A DNA stretch of 50,918 bases from Lachnospiraceae bacterium (GTDB taxonomy: Bacteria; Bacillota_A; Clostridia; Lachnospirales; Lachnospiraceae): contig JAQUUB010000024.1 in assembly GCA_028694115.1 (NCBI GenBank), positions 1 through 50,918 of the forward strand, in the 5' to 3' direction. A model generated the notes under the pieces. That model had not been told where the DNA came from, did no database searches, and saw only the letters and a program-made list of their open reading frames with translations. Below are positions 37,252 through 44,957 of the stretch, one piece after another; position 1 is the first letter of the stretch, and each line of letters opens with the position of its first letter. Both the position numbers and the translations under genes were made by a program.

Positions 37252-37453
37252 GCCTATAAAATTCTAATTTGAGTTCTTCTACCAGATATTCATCACTCCT
37301 ACAATGCATATCTGATATTCCCTCGCTAATTTCTTTATATAATCTTGAATTGTAAAAGAAATCCAAAGATTCTTCCTCAGCTATACACTGAACCTTTGCA
37401 AACATTATAATTATTCTTGCATACTTTTTTTGTAATAAAACGGGATTCGCCAC
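37232..37453 (-). CDS. Small DUF3791-like protein, C-terminus rewritten by a repeat
   Basis: A 73-aa protein, third gene of a trio with DUF3990 and DUF3791 proteins. It has a helical core MFAKVQCIAEEESLDFFYNS followed by ISEGISDMHCRSDEYLVEEL, which matches small proteins usually found beside DUF3990. The last residues RRGRFSV and the stop codon are encoded by the dispersed repeat, so the natural end is lost. Its start follows the DUF3990 stop by 2 bases, so the two are coupled. Partner-binding or antitoxin role is inferred from gene order only. The DUF3791 name for this member is from memory and less sure than for the gene at 38008. Confidence 0.65.
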   Translation of the reverse strand: MANPVLLQKKYARIIIMFAKVQCIAEEESLDFFYNSRLYKEISEGISDMHCRSDEYLVEELKLEFYRRGRFSV

Positions 37454-37455
37454 AA

Positions 37456-37932
37456 TTACAGCACCTCACTCTCTACAAATGTAACACATTCCTCTATTGC
37501 TGCCTGCGAACAAAAACATATCTGAAGATTTGGTTTCTCATAACGTAATCGCTCTATTGCAACAGATTTTTCGATCAGTCCGTCAAAGAAAAGTTCAATG
37601 GTATCAAAGACCTTGTCATTGGCAACCCCACCAATCACTACATCGAACTTTTTCGCATCCTCGCCTCTTCTACATGCAAGAATATAATCTAACCATTCAT
37701 CAGAGTATTCTGAGAATTCTTTTACGATGAAGTCCTTCCAAAGCTTAATCTCATCCATTTCATAGATTGATACAATACTTTGTCCTTCTCGTTTTTTAAA
37801 CCTTTTTGCCCATTTAATGGCCTGGTCTTTGATAGGAGTTGTATAAAATCCTTTCCCAAAATCTACATTGTTTCTAGACTTTGTGACATCCGGTTTCTGG
37901 ATCTCAATATAGGAACCATGATATATCCTCAT
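37456..37932 (-). CDS. DUF3990 protein, putative ADP-ribosyltransferase-like toxin
   Basis: A 158-aa protein starting MRIYHGSYIEIQKPDVTKSR and then DFGKGFYTTPIKDQAIKWAK. The H-G-S near the N-terminus and the F-G-x-G-F-Y-T-T motif are typical of DUF3990, which has been related to the ADP-ribosyltransferase fold (H-G and Y-x-T type NAD-binding positions). A later acidic segment (KFDVVIGGVANDKVFDTIEL) could hold the third catalytic site. Small flanking genes of the DUF3791 type on both sides suggest a toxin with antitoxins. The activity is inferred, not shown. No signal peptide, so it acts in the cytoplasm. Confidence 0.75.
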   Translation of the reverse strand: MRIYHGSYIEIQKPDVTKSRNNVDFGKGFYTTPIKDQAIKWAKRFKKREGQSIVSIYEMDEIKLWKDFIVKEFSEYSDEWLDYILACRRGEDAKKFDVVIGGVANDKVFDTIELFFDGLIEKSVAIERLRYEKPNLQICFCSQAAIEECVTFVESEVL

Positions 37933-38007
37933 TTTAATTTCCCTGCCCTTTCCGTAATCTGCAAACTTTGAGCCTCAGGCACAAAGTTACGTGTGAAAAA
38001 TTCATTT

Positions 38008-38232
38008 TCACACTACCCCCTCTGCCTTCATATATTCAATAATATCTTCTATAATATATTCTTTGCTCTGCGTATGAAGTATTTCAAAATTAGGACGTAT
38101 ATAATCTTCAAGAATATGACTCTTTTTAGATAATAATTCGTATACCTTATCCCCAGTCATACTAAGCTTCTGGCCGACATTTTCTATACAAAATATGATA
38201 AATTCTAATTCATTCTGGTTCTTGTCGCTCAT
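38008..38232 (-). CDS. DUF3791 protein
   Basis: A 74-aa protein with FIIFCIENVGQKLSMTGDKV, then VYELLSKKSHILEDYIRPNF and LHTQSKEYIIEDIIEYMKAE. The L-H-T-x-x-x-x-Y-I-x-x-D-I pattern is diagnostic of DUF3791, a small family regularly paired with DUF3990. It is first in the trio, 75 bp before the DUF3990 gene. The start at 38232 has GGAGG 7 bases upstream; an in-frame ATG at 38271 overlaps the Rpn remnant and is rejected. Likely antitoxin or partner protein, by context. Confidence 0.75.
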   Translation of the reverse strand: MSDKNQNELEFIIFCIENVGQKLSMTGDKVYELLSKKSHILEDYIRPNFEILHTQSKEYIIEDIIEYMKAEGVV

Positions 38233-38260
38233 ATTTTTGCCTCCACACATACCTAAGTCA

Positions 38261-38446
38261 TTATATTCCAAATTCTTTAAAGAGCTTTTGCTGGTATTCC
38301 TTATCGGTTGATGCCTTAAGATCTAACTCCAATAACTTCTTATCTTTTTTGATTACTTCTGGATTTTCTAATGTAGTGTGTTTCATATATTGTAACAGAC
38401 TTACCCGTTCTTTACTCCCATTTTTATAGGCGCGTTTGTCTTTCAT
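38261..38446 (-). pseudogene. Mini-Rpn remnant with two internal in-frame deletions
   Basis: Reads MKDKRAYKNGSKERVSLLQY... and ends DKEYQQKLFKEFGI. Compared with copy A it lacks the nuclease core between KRAYKN and GSKE, and everything from the middle of LELDRIV to LKAATDK, including the internal start and all EQGL repeats. Both deletions keep the frame. The first junction lies in AAAAATG, present at both ends in the full gene. The 5' end is also lost (only a broken piece of the upstream block near 38475-38520). It cannot be a nuclease or RpnS. Confidence 0.8.
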
Positions 38447-38600
38447 AACCGATAGAAATAGTGCAAATTTGGTTTATTTAAGTACCATCATTATATGATT
38501 TTCTGTGGTTTCTTGCAATTAAAAAGATCAATTCGTTTTAAATGAAAGTGAAAAGCCCTTTTTAGGAGCTGCGTCTTCCAATATTAGCATTGACATTAAA

Positions 38601-38798
38601 TCAATAACAAAATACTTTTATGTCATCGAACATTTTACCGTCATAATCTTGATGCCTGCTGATATGAGTTAAGGTATCTGTTGAAACATCGTATTCAAGC
38701 CGTTCTTCTGTTTCGACCCGCTTCTCACCCGTAGGATCGTTCACATCAGGACAAGGAAATTTATCATCAGATATAACCAGTAGCTTGTCGCAGTAGTA
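38601..38798 (-). pseudogene. Unidentified gene fragment
   Basis: An open minus-strand stretch of 65 codons without a start codon, reading KLLVISDDKFPCPDVNDPTG and later THISRHQDYDGKMFDDIKVF before a TGA at 38601. The composition looks like real protein, but I do not recognise the family. It lies between the Rpn remnant and the third surface gene. The rest of 38450-38860 shows nothing else. Confidence 0.4.
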
Positions 38799-38861
38799 TT
38801 ATCTCATGGATCTAGTTTACCATCCAAATAAAATTTTAAGTATTGATTGTTGAATGTGAAA

Positions 38862-38918
38862 GCACCTTCCTTTTGATAAGTTTAATTATAAAACCAATCT
38901 TATCACAAGTTGGTGCTC
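38862..38918. terminator. Repeated hairpin element, copy b, after surface paralog 3
   Basis: Stem AGCACC/GGTGCT (38862-38867 with 38913-38918) plus inner TGATAAG/CTTATCA pairing, followed by a T-rich run on the plus strand. Nearly the same as 23994-24050 after paralog 1, and the flanking 60 bp up to the gene's stop is also conserved. Confidence 0.6.
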
Positions 38919-38981
38919 TCTTCTTTTTATGTGGTTTTCATAATGTAATACAGTTGTTTACTCAAAAGTAACGTCACTCTG

Positions 38982-41900
38982 TTATTGTCGTTCAGGCTTT
39001 ATAATTTGAAACTTCACAGTCCTTGTCCCTGTATAATTACCAATTCCCTGTATTACGACTTTTCCGGTTCCGACTTTTTTATTGTTCATATACTTTACTA
39101 TCTTAAAATCCGTTTCCTTCAGCAGCTCTCCATTGTAATGAATGACTGGTACTGATTTTGCCCCATCTTTTGCTTCCTTACCTGCAAAAGGCACACTCTC
39201 ACATTCAATTTTTGTCGTGAGTTTATTCGTAATATTTCTTGGAACGATATAGCAGGTCACTTCTTTTATGCCTTTGTAATTGCTGTTTTCTAATGCATTT
39301 ACAGATAAGGTGACTTTCTTTACTTTTAGTTTTCCTAAGCTTAAATCCTTTGAGCTACTAAAATCTACTGTATAATCCACACCTTTTTTCAGGTATCTGC
39401 CACCATCTGTAATAGTAAGTTCAAGATCTTCGATGGTTTCCCGGTACGCGATTTTTGATAAGGTCTTAACTTTTACTTTGGACATGTTTTTGGGCTCAAT
39501 GATAAAGTGGATGCTCTTGCTTCCATAGTATTTGTTTTTACCAGAGACGGTAATCGTACCGGTTCCGGCATTGACATTGTTTTCATAGCTGACCTTATAG
39601 TACTTGCCTGCGATTGGTTTATTCGTAACTGTATCCGTTACTTTAATCTGTGGCTTGATGGCTTTTCCTGAATACGTGTATGTCTTGGCAGATGCTTTTA
39701 ATACAACCGTAATATTACCTGACACGGATTTTGCTGTACTGCTTTGTGGAAGGATGGTAAAGGTCTGTGTCTTCTTTACTGCATCCTTATAATTATTCTT
39801 TCCATTTACCGATACGGTCACTATCGTATTTTCACTAGGGGTTAAAGGCAGTGTCGTCTGCTTTTCTTTATTTACCAGATAGGTGATAACATAATCATTC
39901 CTGCTAACGGTATTGACACCGTCCTTTACGATAATTCGTGCATCTATCTGTGATGTCAAATCAGCTCCGGTTGCTATGACATCTTCAATTGGCTCAATGG
40001 TTGCACTTTTTATGGACTTCGGAGTGATTGTAAACTCCTTTGTCATCGTCCCTCTATAATCTCCCATACCAGTTATTAAGATTTTTTCTAAACCGAGAAC
40101 CGTCCCCACTTTATAATCGACATTTTCTACAAGCTTCTTTTTCTTTGGCTGGCCAGTCTGTTTGCCGGTATCGTCGTACTCGGTATAGGTGTAATATACG
40201 ACGGGTACGGGACGGATTTCAGAACCGGTATAAACGTAGCTTGTTTTCTTAAGAACGATGGTCGCATAGCCTTTTTTGTATTTCCCTTCTGGAAAACCTT
40301 CGGCTGTTTTCTCATCAATGAGATAATGATAATTGGTGTTATAATTGGCCGATATGGTTACTGGATTAGCTGGCATGATAAAGGTGGTGGTAGTAGACTT
40401 TTCGTCTTGAAAGGTAACACCGTCACTGCCACTCCAATTGTTAAAGCTATTACCGCTAATGCTATCTGCTGTAATGGTAACTGGCTCTCCCTCTTGATAG
40501 CTCTTACTTCTGGTTCCGTTTGATAAGGTTCCATTTGATACGGTCACGAGGTGGGACGGTATCAGATTCCACACCGCATAAAAAGTAAGAGATTTTGTTT
40601 CCGCATTTCCTGTTGAATCCATAGTGTGGGTGGTGATTGGTGGTTCGTTCTTGCTTATAGACCATCCACCGAAGGTGTAGCCATCTTTTGTAAGATTCCC
40701 TGTATTGTCTGGTAGTGTTAAAACATCTAATGTTTGATAGATCTTGTTGTCTGTAGGAACAGCTCCGCTGGTATTTCCGTTACCGTCATAAGATATCTTA
40801 TAATTGGTAATTGTCAGCCAGTTTGGATACAGCTTCCATGGTTCTGTTACCGTCGAATTGAAATCATAATCGCTATTATCTGCTTTTTTCCAGCTTCCTA
40901 CTATTTTCCCTGCTTCATGATCTACGAGTGCTGGGGTTGGAAGCGTCATTTTCTGGCCGGATGCTATCCATTTCGGTGCAGGGTCTGAAAGCTTTGTTGT
41001 TTCATTATAAAATGCAACTTCGTACTCAATGGTATCAACATTTGATATCGTATTACTTGATATGATATTCTTATAATCCACACCAAATTGAAGCGTTTTG
41101 TTTCCGTTGACAGTGCCTCCATATCCAGTGCCTTCATTTCCGATGCCATTAAAATCTGTAGTAATGGTTCCACCGTTGACGGTGATCGTTGTGTTTCCGA
41201 GAACAGTGCCACCCCATCCGTTACCCCAAATACCTTCCTTACAACTTGTTGAGTAAGGTCTTCCATCAATACTTCCATCATTGATGGTTATCGCTGTGTT
41301 TCCACTGACAGTACCATTAACTCCGTTACCACAAATACCTCCAGTAATGGTTCCACCATTGATGGTTACCTTTGTGTTTTGAACGTCCTTATAATGCCCA
41401 CCGCCATGAACAGTGCCATTAACTGTTCCACCGTTAATTACCACAATTGTATTTCCTTTTACGTTACCTTCGTATCCGCCACCAAAAACATTCCCCATGC
41501 TTCCACCACTTATTTCTACATAGGTATCTCCGGTGACAGCGCCCGAATACCCGCCACCATAAACGAAATCTACGCTTCCACCACTTATTTCTACATAGGT
41601 ATCTCCGGTGACAGCGCCCGAATACCCGCCACCATAAACGAAATCTACGCTCCCACCCAACATCGTAACGCTTGTGGAGGCAACATTGTCACTTAGGCTT
41701 CCACCAATAATATAATACGTATTTAAATCGTAACCATTTAATTGGTCGCCAGCTGCACCGTTAATCTCTAGCGGAGTATCTAAATCACTGTCTAAATAAA
41801 CCCTCGTTTTCGAATCATCGGATTGTCCTGCTTTTAAGGTTATCGGGTTTCCGTTTGCAAAAATAAGATTCCTACTATCTGTTTTTTCAACCGTAATCCC

Positions 41901-42188
41901 TGATAATTCTCCAGATGTCATCTGCTCTTCTGGGCTCTTGGAATCCTCTTCGAGAAGTTCTTCCGAATTCTGTGAGGATACGGTGTCCTCCCTCTGTATG
42001 TGGATTTCAGGTGTGCTTACACCCTCGGCCTCCATATCTCCCCCCGACAGCGTCGGTTCTGATTCCTGTGTGAGGGTGGTTCCCTCATTTAACGTACTCG
42101 CACTGACATGGGTAAACCCACTAAAGTCTATGATTGAAAATACCATCAAAAAGACCATTGCCATTGCTACTCTTCTTTTCATGTCCAT
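38982..42188 (-). CDS. Large secreted repeat protein (surface paralog 3)
   Basis: A 1068-aa close paralog of the gene at 24116-27127: near-identical signal peptide (VAMAMVFLMVFSIIDFSG, ending FTHVSA), acidic linker, and a beta-helix region (about 165-375) of VYGGGYSGAVTGDTYVEISG-type units. Then follow a Listeria-Bacteroides-type repeat (YTFGGWSISKNEPP), an NSFNNWSGSDGV domain and the five C-terminal beta repeats. A perfect 75-bp tandem duplication at 41500-41649 adds one 25-residue unit. A dispersed repeat at 40088-40107 is read in frame. No anchor motif is visible. GGGAGG precedes the ATG, and the upstream block at 42280-42363 is shared with paralog 2, so both are probably regulated together. 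Flanked by Rpn units on both sides. Confidence 0.85.
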   Translation of the reverse strand: MDMKRRVAMAMVFLMVFSIIDFSGFTHVSASTLNEGTTLTQESEPTLSGGDMEAEGVSTPEIHIQREDTVSSQNSEELLEEDSKSPEEQMTSGELSGITVEKTDSRNLIFANGNPITLKAGQSDDSKTRVYLDSDLDTPLEINGAAGDQLNGYDLNTYYIIGGSLSDNVASTSVTMLGGSVDFVYGGGYSGAVTGDTYVEISGGSVDFVYGGGYSGAVTGDTYVEISGGSMGNVFGGGYEGNVKGNTIVVINGGTVNGTVHGGGHYKDVQNTKVTINGGTITGGICGNGVNGTVSGNTAITINDGSIDGRPYSTSCKEGIWGNGWGGTVLGNTTITVNGGTITTDFNGIGNEGTGYGGTVNGNKTLQFGVDYKNIISSNTISNVDTIEYEVAFYNETTKLSDPAPKWIASGQKMTLPTPALVDHEAGKIVGSWKKADNSDYDFNSTVTEPWKLYPNWLTITNYKISYDGNGNTSGAVPTDNKIYQTLDVLTLPDNTGNLTKDGYTFGGWSISKNEPPITTHTMDSTGNAETKSLTFYAVWNLIPSHLVTVSNGTLSNGTRSKSYQEGEPVTITADSISGNSFNNWSGSDGVTFQDEKSTTTTFIMPANPVTISANYNTNYHYLIDEKTAEGFPEGKYKKGYATIVLKKTSYVYTGSEIRPVPVVYYTYTEYDDTGKQTGQPKKKKLVENVDYKVGTVLGLEKILITGMGDYRGTMTKEFTITPKSIKSATIEPIEDVIATGADLTSQIDARIIVKDGVNTVSRNDYVITYLVNKEKQTTLPLTPSENTIVTVSVNGKNNYKDAVKKTQTFTILPQSSTAKSVSGNITVVLKASAKTYTYSGKAIKPQIKVTDTVTNKPIAGKYYKVSYENNVNAGTGTITVSGKNKYYGSKSIHFIIEPKNMSKVKVKTLSKIAYRETIEDLELTITDGGRYLKKGVDYTVDFSSSKDLSLGKLKVKKVTLSVNALENSNYKGIKEVTCYIVPRNITNKLTTKIECESVPFAGKEAKDGAKSVPVIHYNGELLKETDFKIVKYMNNKKVGTGKVVIQGIGNYTGTRTVKFQIIKPERQ
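40088..40107 (+). repeat. Dispersed repeat, copy 7, in frame inside surface paralog 3
   Basis: CTAAACCGAGAACCGTCCCC, identical to copy 4 and at the same position of the first C-terminal beta repeat (VGTVLGLE). Confidence 0.85.
41500..41649 (-). repeat. Perfect tandem duplication, 2 x 75 bp
   Basis: Bases 41500-41574 are repeated exactly at 41575-41649. Each copy encodes one 25-residue beta-helix unit (SGGSVDFVYGGGYSGAVTGD...). Exact identity points to a very recent event; slippage or unequal crossing over could change the number of coils. Confidence 0.9.
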
Positions 42189-42279
42189 AACTTCTTCCTC
42201 CCTGTTAATATAATTATTTCCTTTTTTTGTTAGAGTTTTTATCTGATTTTATTTCCTGTATTTGGTATTAAAATAGATT

Positions 42280-42363
42280 ATCATGAAGATTTTACCATAT
42301 GATTTTCCAAAAAGCCACTCCGCAAAAAGGTAGTTTGGGGGTGTTTTTGAAGGTTTTTTTAAA
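42280..42363 (-). promoter_or_regulatory. Conserved leader/promoter block upstream of surface paralog 3
   Basis: Second copy of the block at 33957-34040, about 90 bp upstream of the paralog 3 start. It shares ACACCCCCAAACTACC, TTTTTGCGGAGTGG and ATGGTAAAAT on the minus strand. Outside it, the two leaders differ, so selection on the block is likely. Confidence 0.5.
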
Positions 42364-42448
42364 AATCATAAAAAGCATAAAAATTATAACCAATGTAAAA
42401 GAAATTATGGTTAAAAAAAATTGTAAAAGGAAATTCTGGTAAATAAAA

Positions 42449-42476
42449 AGCAGAAGGCATTTTAATCCTTCTGCTT
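42449..42476 (-). terminator. Terminator after Rpn copy B
   Basis: Stem AAGCAGAAGG/CCTTCTGCTT (42449-42458 with 42467-42476), 8-base loop, T-rich on the minus-strand exit. It lies 17 bp after the Rpn B stop. Related to the arms around 35660-35670 and 35870. Confidence 0.75.
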
Positions 42477-42492
42477 ACATAAATTACAAATT

Positions 42493-42717
42493 TTATATCT
42501 TGAATTCTTCAAAGAGCTTTTGCTGATATTCCTTATCGGTTGCTGCCTTTAGAATATCATCCACTCTGTTAAGTTCTGCTAATTTTCTATTTAACTCATT
42601 TACCTTTTCTTCTCCTATTGTTAAGCCCTCATCTAATCCTCGCTTTAGTCCTTGTTCCAGACCTTGCTTTAATCCTTGTTCTCGTCCTTTTTGTTCGCCA
42701 ATTTCTAAAATATTCAT
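42493..42717 (-). CDS. Predicted internal RpnS-like protein of copy B (74 aa)
   Basis: ATG at 42717 with GGGAGG 8 bases upstream, as in the other copies. The frame stays open to FEEFKI although the nuclease part above it is broken, so this could be an orphan antitoxin. It would need transcription through or into the broken gene. Confidence 0.5.
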   Translation of the reverse strand: MNILEIGEQKGREQGLKQGLEQGLKRGLDEGLTIGEEKVNELNRKLAELNRVDDILKAATDKEYQQKLFEEFKI

Positions 42718-42995
42718 TTGAACTGCCTCCCATTCTTCACTCTGCTTTACTTCGGTTACAATTCTATCTAACTCCAATAACTTCTTATCTTTTTTGATTA
42801 CTTCTGGATTTTCTAATGTGGTGTGTTTCATATACTGTAACAGACTTACCAGTTCTTTACTCCCATTTTTACTTGTCATATTTAGAAATATCTTTGTAGC
42901 ATCATCCTCTAGCATTAATTCTGGTATCTCTTTACAGCGATTCTCGAAGGTATAACATGCAAGGTCTCTTAAAAAGATATCTGCTTCTTGTAATA

Positions 42996-43059
42996 ATGTT
43001 GAACAAAAAACATGTTCAACTATTGATTTAAGTGCATGCTAAAGCATGCAGATGGGTGT
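42996..43059. mobile_element. 64-bp double-hairpin insert in Rpn copy B
   Basis: Absent from the other Rpn copies at this site. It contains two perfect inverted repeats: GTTGAACA/TGTTCAAC (42998-43005 with 43013-43020) and GCATGC/GCATGC (43034-43039 with 43044-43049). It has no coding capacity, so it looks like a miniature REP-like or MITE-like element. No clear target-site duplication is visible. A related GCATG palindrome next to CCCATCTG is at 13585-13612. Confidence 0.65.
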
Positions 43060-43386
43060 AAAGATAATATAGGTTTTCGGCAAGTGCTTATACTTTGTCT
43101 TCTTCCCAGATTTCAAGATTGGTGCATCCAATATTCCCTGATAGTATCTGGATCTCTTGGGGATAAAATCGGTCGTTGTATCATTTTGCATTTCGATGGC
43201 ATATTGAATATCCTCTTCATCTAATGCCCATGCATCAAGTCGGATAGCTCGTTTCCCCTGCTCATTTAATACTACCTTTTCTACCTTAATGTCCTTTAGT
43301 ACGATGTTTTCGCGATTCATGATGATTTCTAAGACGTTTTTATAAGCACGTTTGTCTTTCATAACCGATAGAAATAGTGCAAAATT

Positions 43387-43442
43387 TCTAAAATGGTGCC
43401 TGACCCCGCTTTATGAATAATTCTAAACTGAGAACCGTCCCC
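43387..43442 (+). repeat. Composite dispersed repeat, copy 8, between Rpn C and B
   Basis: Two related units in tandem: TCTAAAATGGTGCCTGACCCC (43387-43407) and TCTAAACTGAGAACCGTCCCC (43422-43442). Both share TCTAAA and an end of four C, followed by GCTTTA, and differ in the middle. Copy 10 (45285-45340) is the same composite. Confidence 0.85.
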
Positions 43443-43445
43443 GCT

Positions 43446-43679
43446 TTAGATTTTGAATTCTTCAAAGAGCTTTTGCTGGTATTCCTTATCGGTTGCTGCT
43501 TTTAGAATATCATCTACTCTGTTAAGTTCCGCTAATTTTCTATTTAATTCGTTTACTTTCTTTACTTGTTCTTCTCCTAACGTTAATCCTTTCTTTAGAC
43601 CTTGTTCTAGACCTTGTTCCAGACCTTGCTTTAATCCCTGCTCTCGTCCTTTTTGTTCGCCAATTTCTAAAATATTCAT
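43446..43679 (-). CDS. Predicted internal RpnS-like protein of copy C (77 aa)
   Basis: ATG at 43679; GGGAGG at 43688-43693, spacing 8. The 77-aa product has its own repeat pattern (EQGL KQGL EQGL EQGL KKGL). Inferred antitoxin of copy C. Confidence 0.55.
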   Translation of the reverse strand: MNILEIGEQKGREQGLKQGLEQGLEQGLKKGLTLGEEQVKKVNELNRKLAELNRVDDILKAATDKEYQQKLFEEFKI

Positions 43680-44336
43680 TTGAACTGCCTCCCATTCTTC
43701 ACTCTGCTTTACTTCGGTTACAATTCTGTCCAGCTCCAATAATTTCTTGTCTTTTTTTATTACTTCTGGATTTTCTAATGTGGTGTGTTTCATATATTGT
43801 AACAGACTTACCAGTTCTTTAGTCCCATTTTTGCTCGTCATATTTAGAAATATCTTTGTAGCATCATCCTCTAGCATTAATTCTGGTATCTCTTTACAGC
43901 GATTCTCGAAGGTGTAGCATGCGAGGTCTCTTCCGAATATATCAGCTTCTGTAATAAAAATAATATACGTTTTAGGTAGATGTTTATATTTTGTCTTCTT
44001 TCCAGATTTCAAGATTGGGGCATCCAGCATTCCTTGATAATACCTAGATCTTTTGGGGATAAAATCGGTCGTTGTATCATTTTGCATTTCGATGGCATAT
44101 TGAATATCCTCTTCATCTAATGCCCATGCATCAAGTCGGATGGCTCGTTTCCCCTGCTCATTTAATACTACCTCTTCTACCTTAATGTCCTTTAAAACGA
44201 TATTTTCTCGGTTCATAATGATTTCTAAGACATTTTTATAAGCGCGTTTGTCTTTCATAACCGATAGAAATAGTGCAAAATCTTTTAAATTAAAATCATA
44301 GTTTTCTAATAATTTTTTCTTTTCGTTTTTGTCCAT
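43446..44336 (-). CDS. Rpn family recombination-promoting nuclease, copy C (full length)
   Basis: A 296-aa intact copy with the same order as copy A: N-terminal KKKLLENYDFNLKDFALFL, nuclease motif RLDAWALDEEDIQYAIEMQN (Asp69, Glu83, Gln85), and a C-terminal repeat helix. Its repeat region differs (EQGL KQGL EQGL EQGL KKGL TLGEEQVKK), three residues longer than in A and B. The complete ~230-bp upstream block precedes it, with GGAGG before the ATG at 44336. Its stop is followed at once by the composite dispersed repeat and the truncated copy B. Predicted cytoplasmic DNA nuclease with a role in defence, by family. Confidence 0.9.
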   Translation of the reverse strand: MDKNEKKKLLENYDFNLKDFALFLSVMKDKRAYKNVLEIIMNRENIVLKDIKVEEVVLNEQGKRAIRLDAWALDEEDIQYAIEMQNDTTTDFIPKRSRYYQGMLDAPILKSGKKTKYKHLPKTYIIFITEADIFGRDLACYTFENRCKEIPELMLEDDATKIFLNMTSKNGTKELVSLLQYMKHTTLENPEVIKKDKKLLELDRIVTEVKQSEEWEAVQMNILEIGEQKGREQGLKQGLEQGLEQGLKKGLTLGEEQVKKVNELNRKLAELNRVDDILKAATDKEYQQKLFEEFKI

Positions 44337-44649
44337 GTAAGTACCTCCATTATATGATTTTCTGTGGTTTCATGCAATAAAAATACATCGATTTGTTTAT
44401 CGATAAAAATGAGTTTTGAATTGTTGAATATAAAATTTGATTGTTGATTTCTTTGGCAGAATGATTGCCAGAATACAGAATTACTGCAAAAATGTGAATA
44501 ACTATAGACTTGTTTATAAGTGTAGCAGAAGAATTGCCATATATCTATGACTTTATGTGAAAACACCTTCCTTGTATAATTGTGGCATAATCAGACCATC
44601 TGTTATAATAAAACATTTCTTCTATACTTGTAATAATTCCACCATAATT
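44337..44649 (-). repeat. Conserved Rpn upstream region, copy C, and flank
   Basis: 44337-44570 matches the upstream blocks of copies A and E, with the ATCGAT inverted repeat and ribosome binding site. The next bases (ACACCTTCCTTGTATAAT) begin like the dispersed element at 37015 but then diverge. No gene seen. Confidence 0.65.
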
Positions 44650-44669
44650 CTAAACTGAGAACCGTCCCC
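44650..44669 (+). repeat. Dispersed repeat, copy 9, after Rpn D
   Basis: CTAAACTGAGAACCGTCCCC, three bases after the Rpn D stop codon. Here it is single, not composite. Confidence 0.85.
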
Positions 44670-44672
44670 GCT

Positions 44673-44957
44673 TTAAATTTTGAATTCTTCAAAGAGCTTT
44701 TGCTGGTATTCCTTATCGGTTGCTGCTTTTAGAATATCATCTACTCTGTTAAGTTCCGCTAATTTTCTATTTAATTTTCGTCCTTTTTCCAGACCTTGCT
44801 CCAGCCCTTGTTCCAGACCTTGCTCCAGCCCTTGTTCTAGACCTTGTTCTAGACCTTGTTCCAGACCTTGTTCCAGACCTTGTTCCAGACCTTGTTCCAG
44901 ACCTTGCTTTAATCCCTGTTCTCTTCCTTTTTGTTCGCCAATTTCTAAAATATTCAT
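44673..44957 (-). CDS. Predicted internal RpnS-like protein of copy D (94 aa)
   Basis: ATG at 44957 with GGGAGG 8 bases upstream. The 94-aa product, identical to that of copy E, has EQGL KQGL then nine EQGL units. With its own nuclease gone, it would be a second dose of the E antitoxin. Confidence 0.5.
   Translation of the reverse strand: MNILEIGEQKGREQGLKQGLEQGLEQGLEQGLEQGLEQGLEQGLEQGLEQGLEQGLEKGRKLNRKLAELNRVDDILKAATDKEYQQKLFEEFKI

Larger units (their letters stand above)
42493..43362 (-). pseudogene. Rpn copy B, nuclease disrupted, C-terminal part intact
   Basis: The 5' end is missing: the gene begins at the Met of VMKDKRAYKN, where a dispersed repeat pair abuts. The nuclease core with EMQ is present (43039-43362). 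A 64-bp palindromic insert at 42996-43059 then introduces a stop after YIIF. The remaining frame (42493-42915) runs from the middle domain to FEEFKI. The C-terminal half is nearly identical to copy A (EQGL KQGL EQGL KRGL DEGL). The full-length nuclease cannot be made, but the internal RpnS-like start is kept. Confidence 0.88.

Noticed and set aside
44306..44566. 86-codon open frame upstream of Rpn copy C as a leader peptide or antitoxin
   Set aside because: Its sequence lies in the conserved promoter block, is not kept open before copies A and E, and has no ribosome binding site.
44780..44920. Short regular direct repeats that could suggest a CRISPR array (also 45463-45590)
   Set aside because: The units are 12 bp with no spacers and encode EQGL in frame inside Rpn genes, so they are a coding minisatellite.
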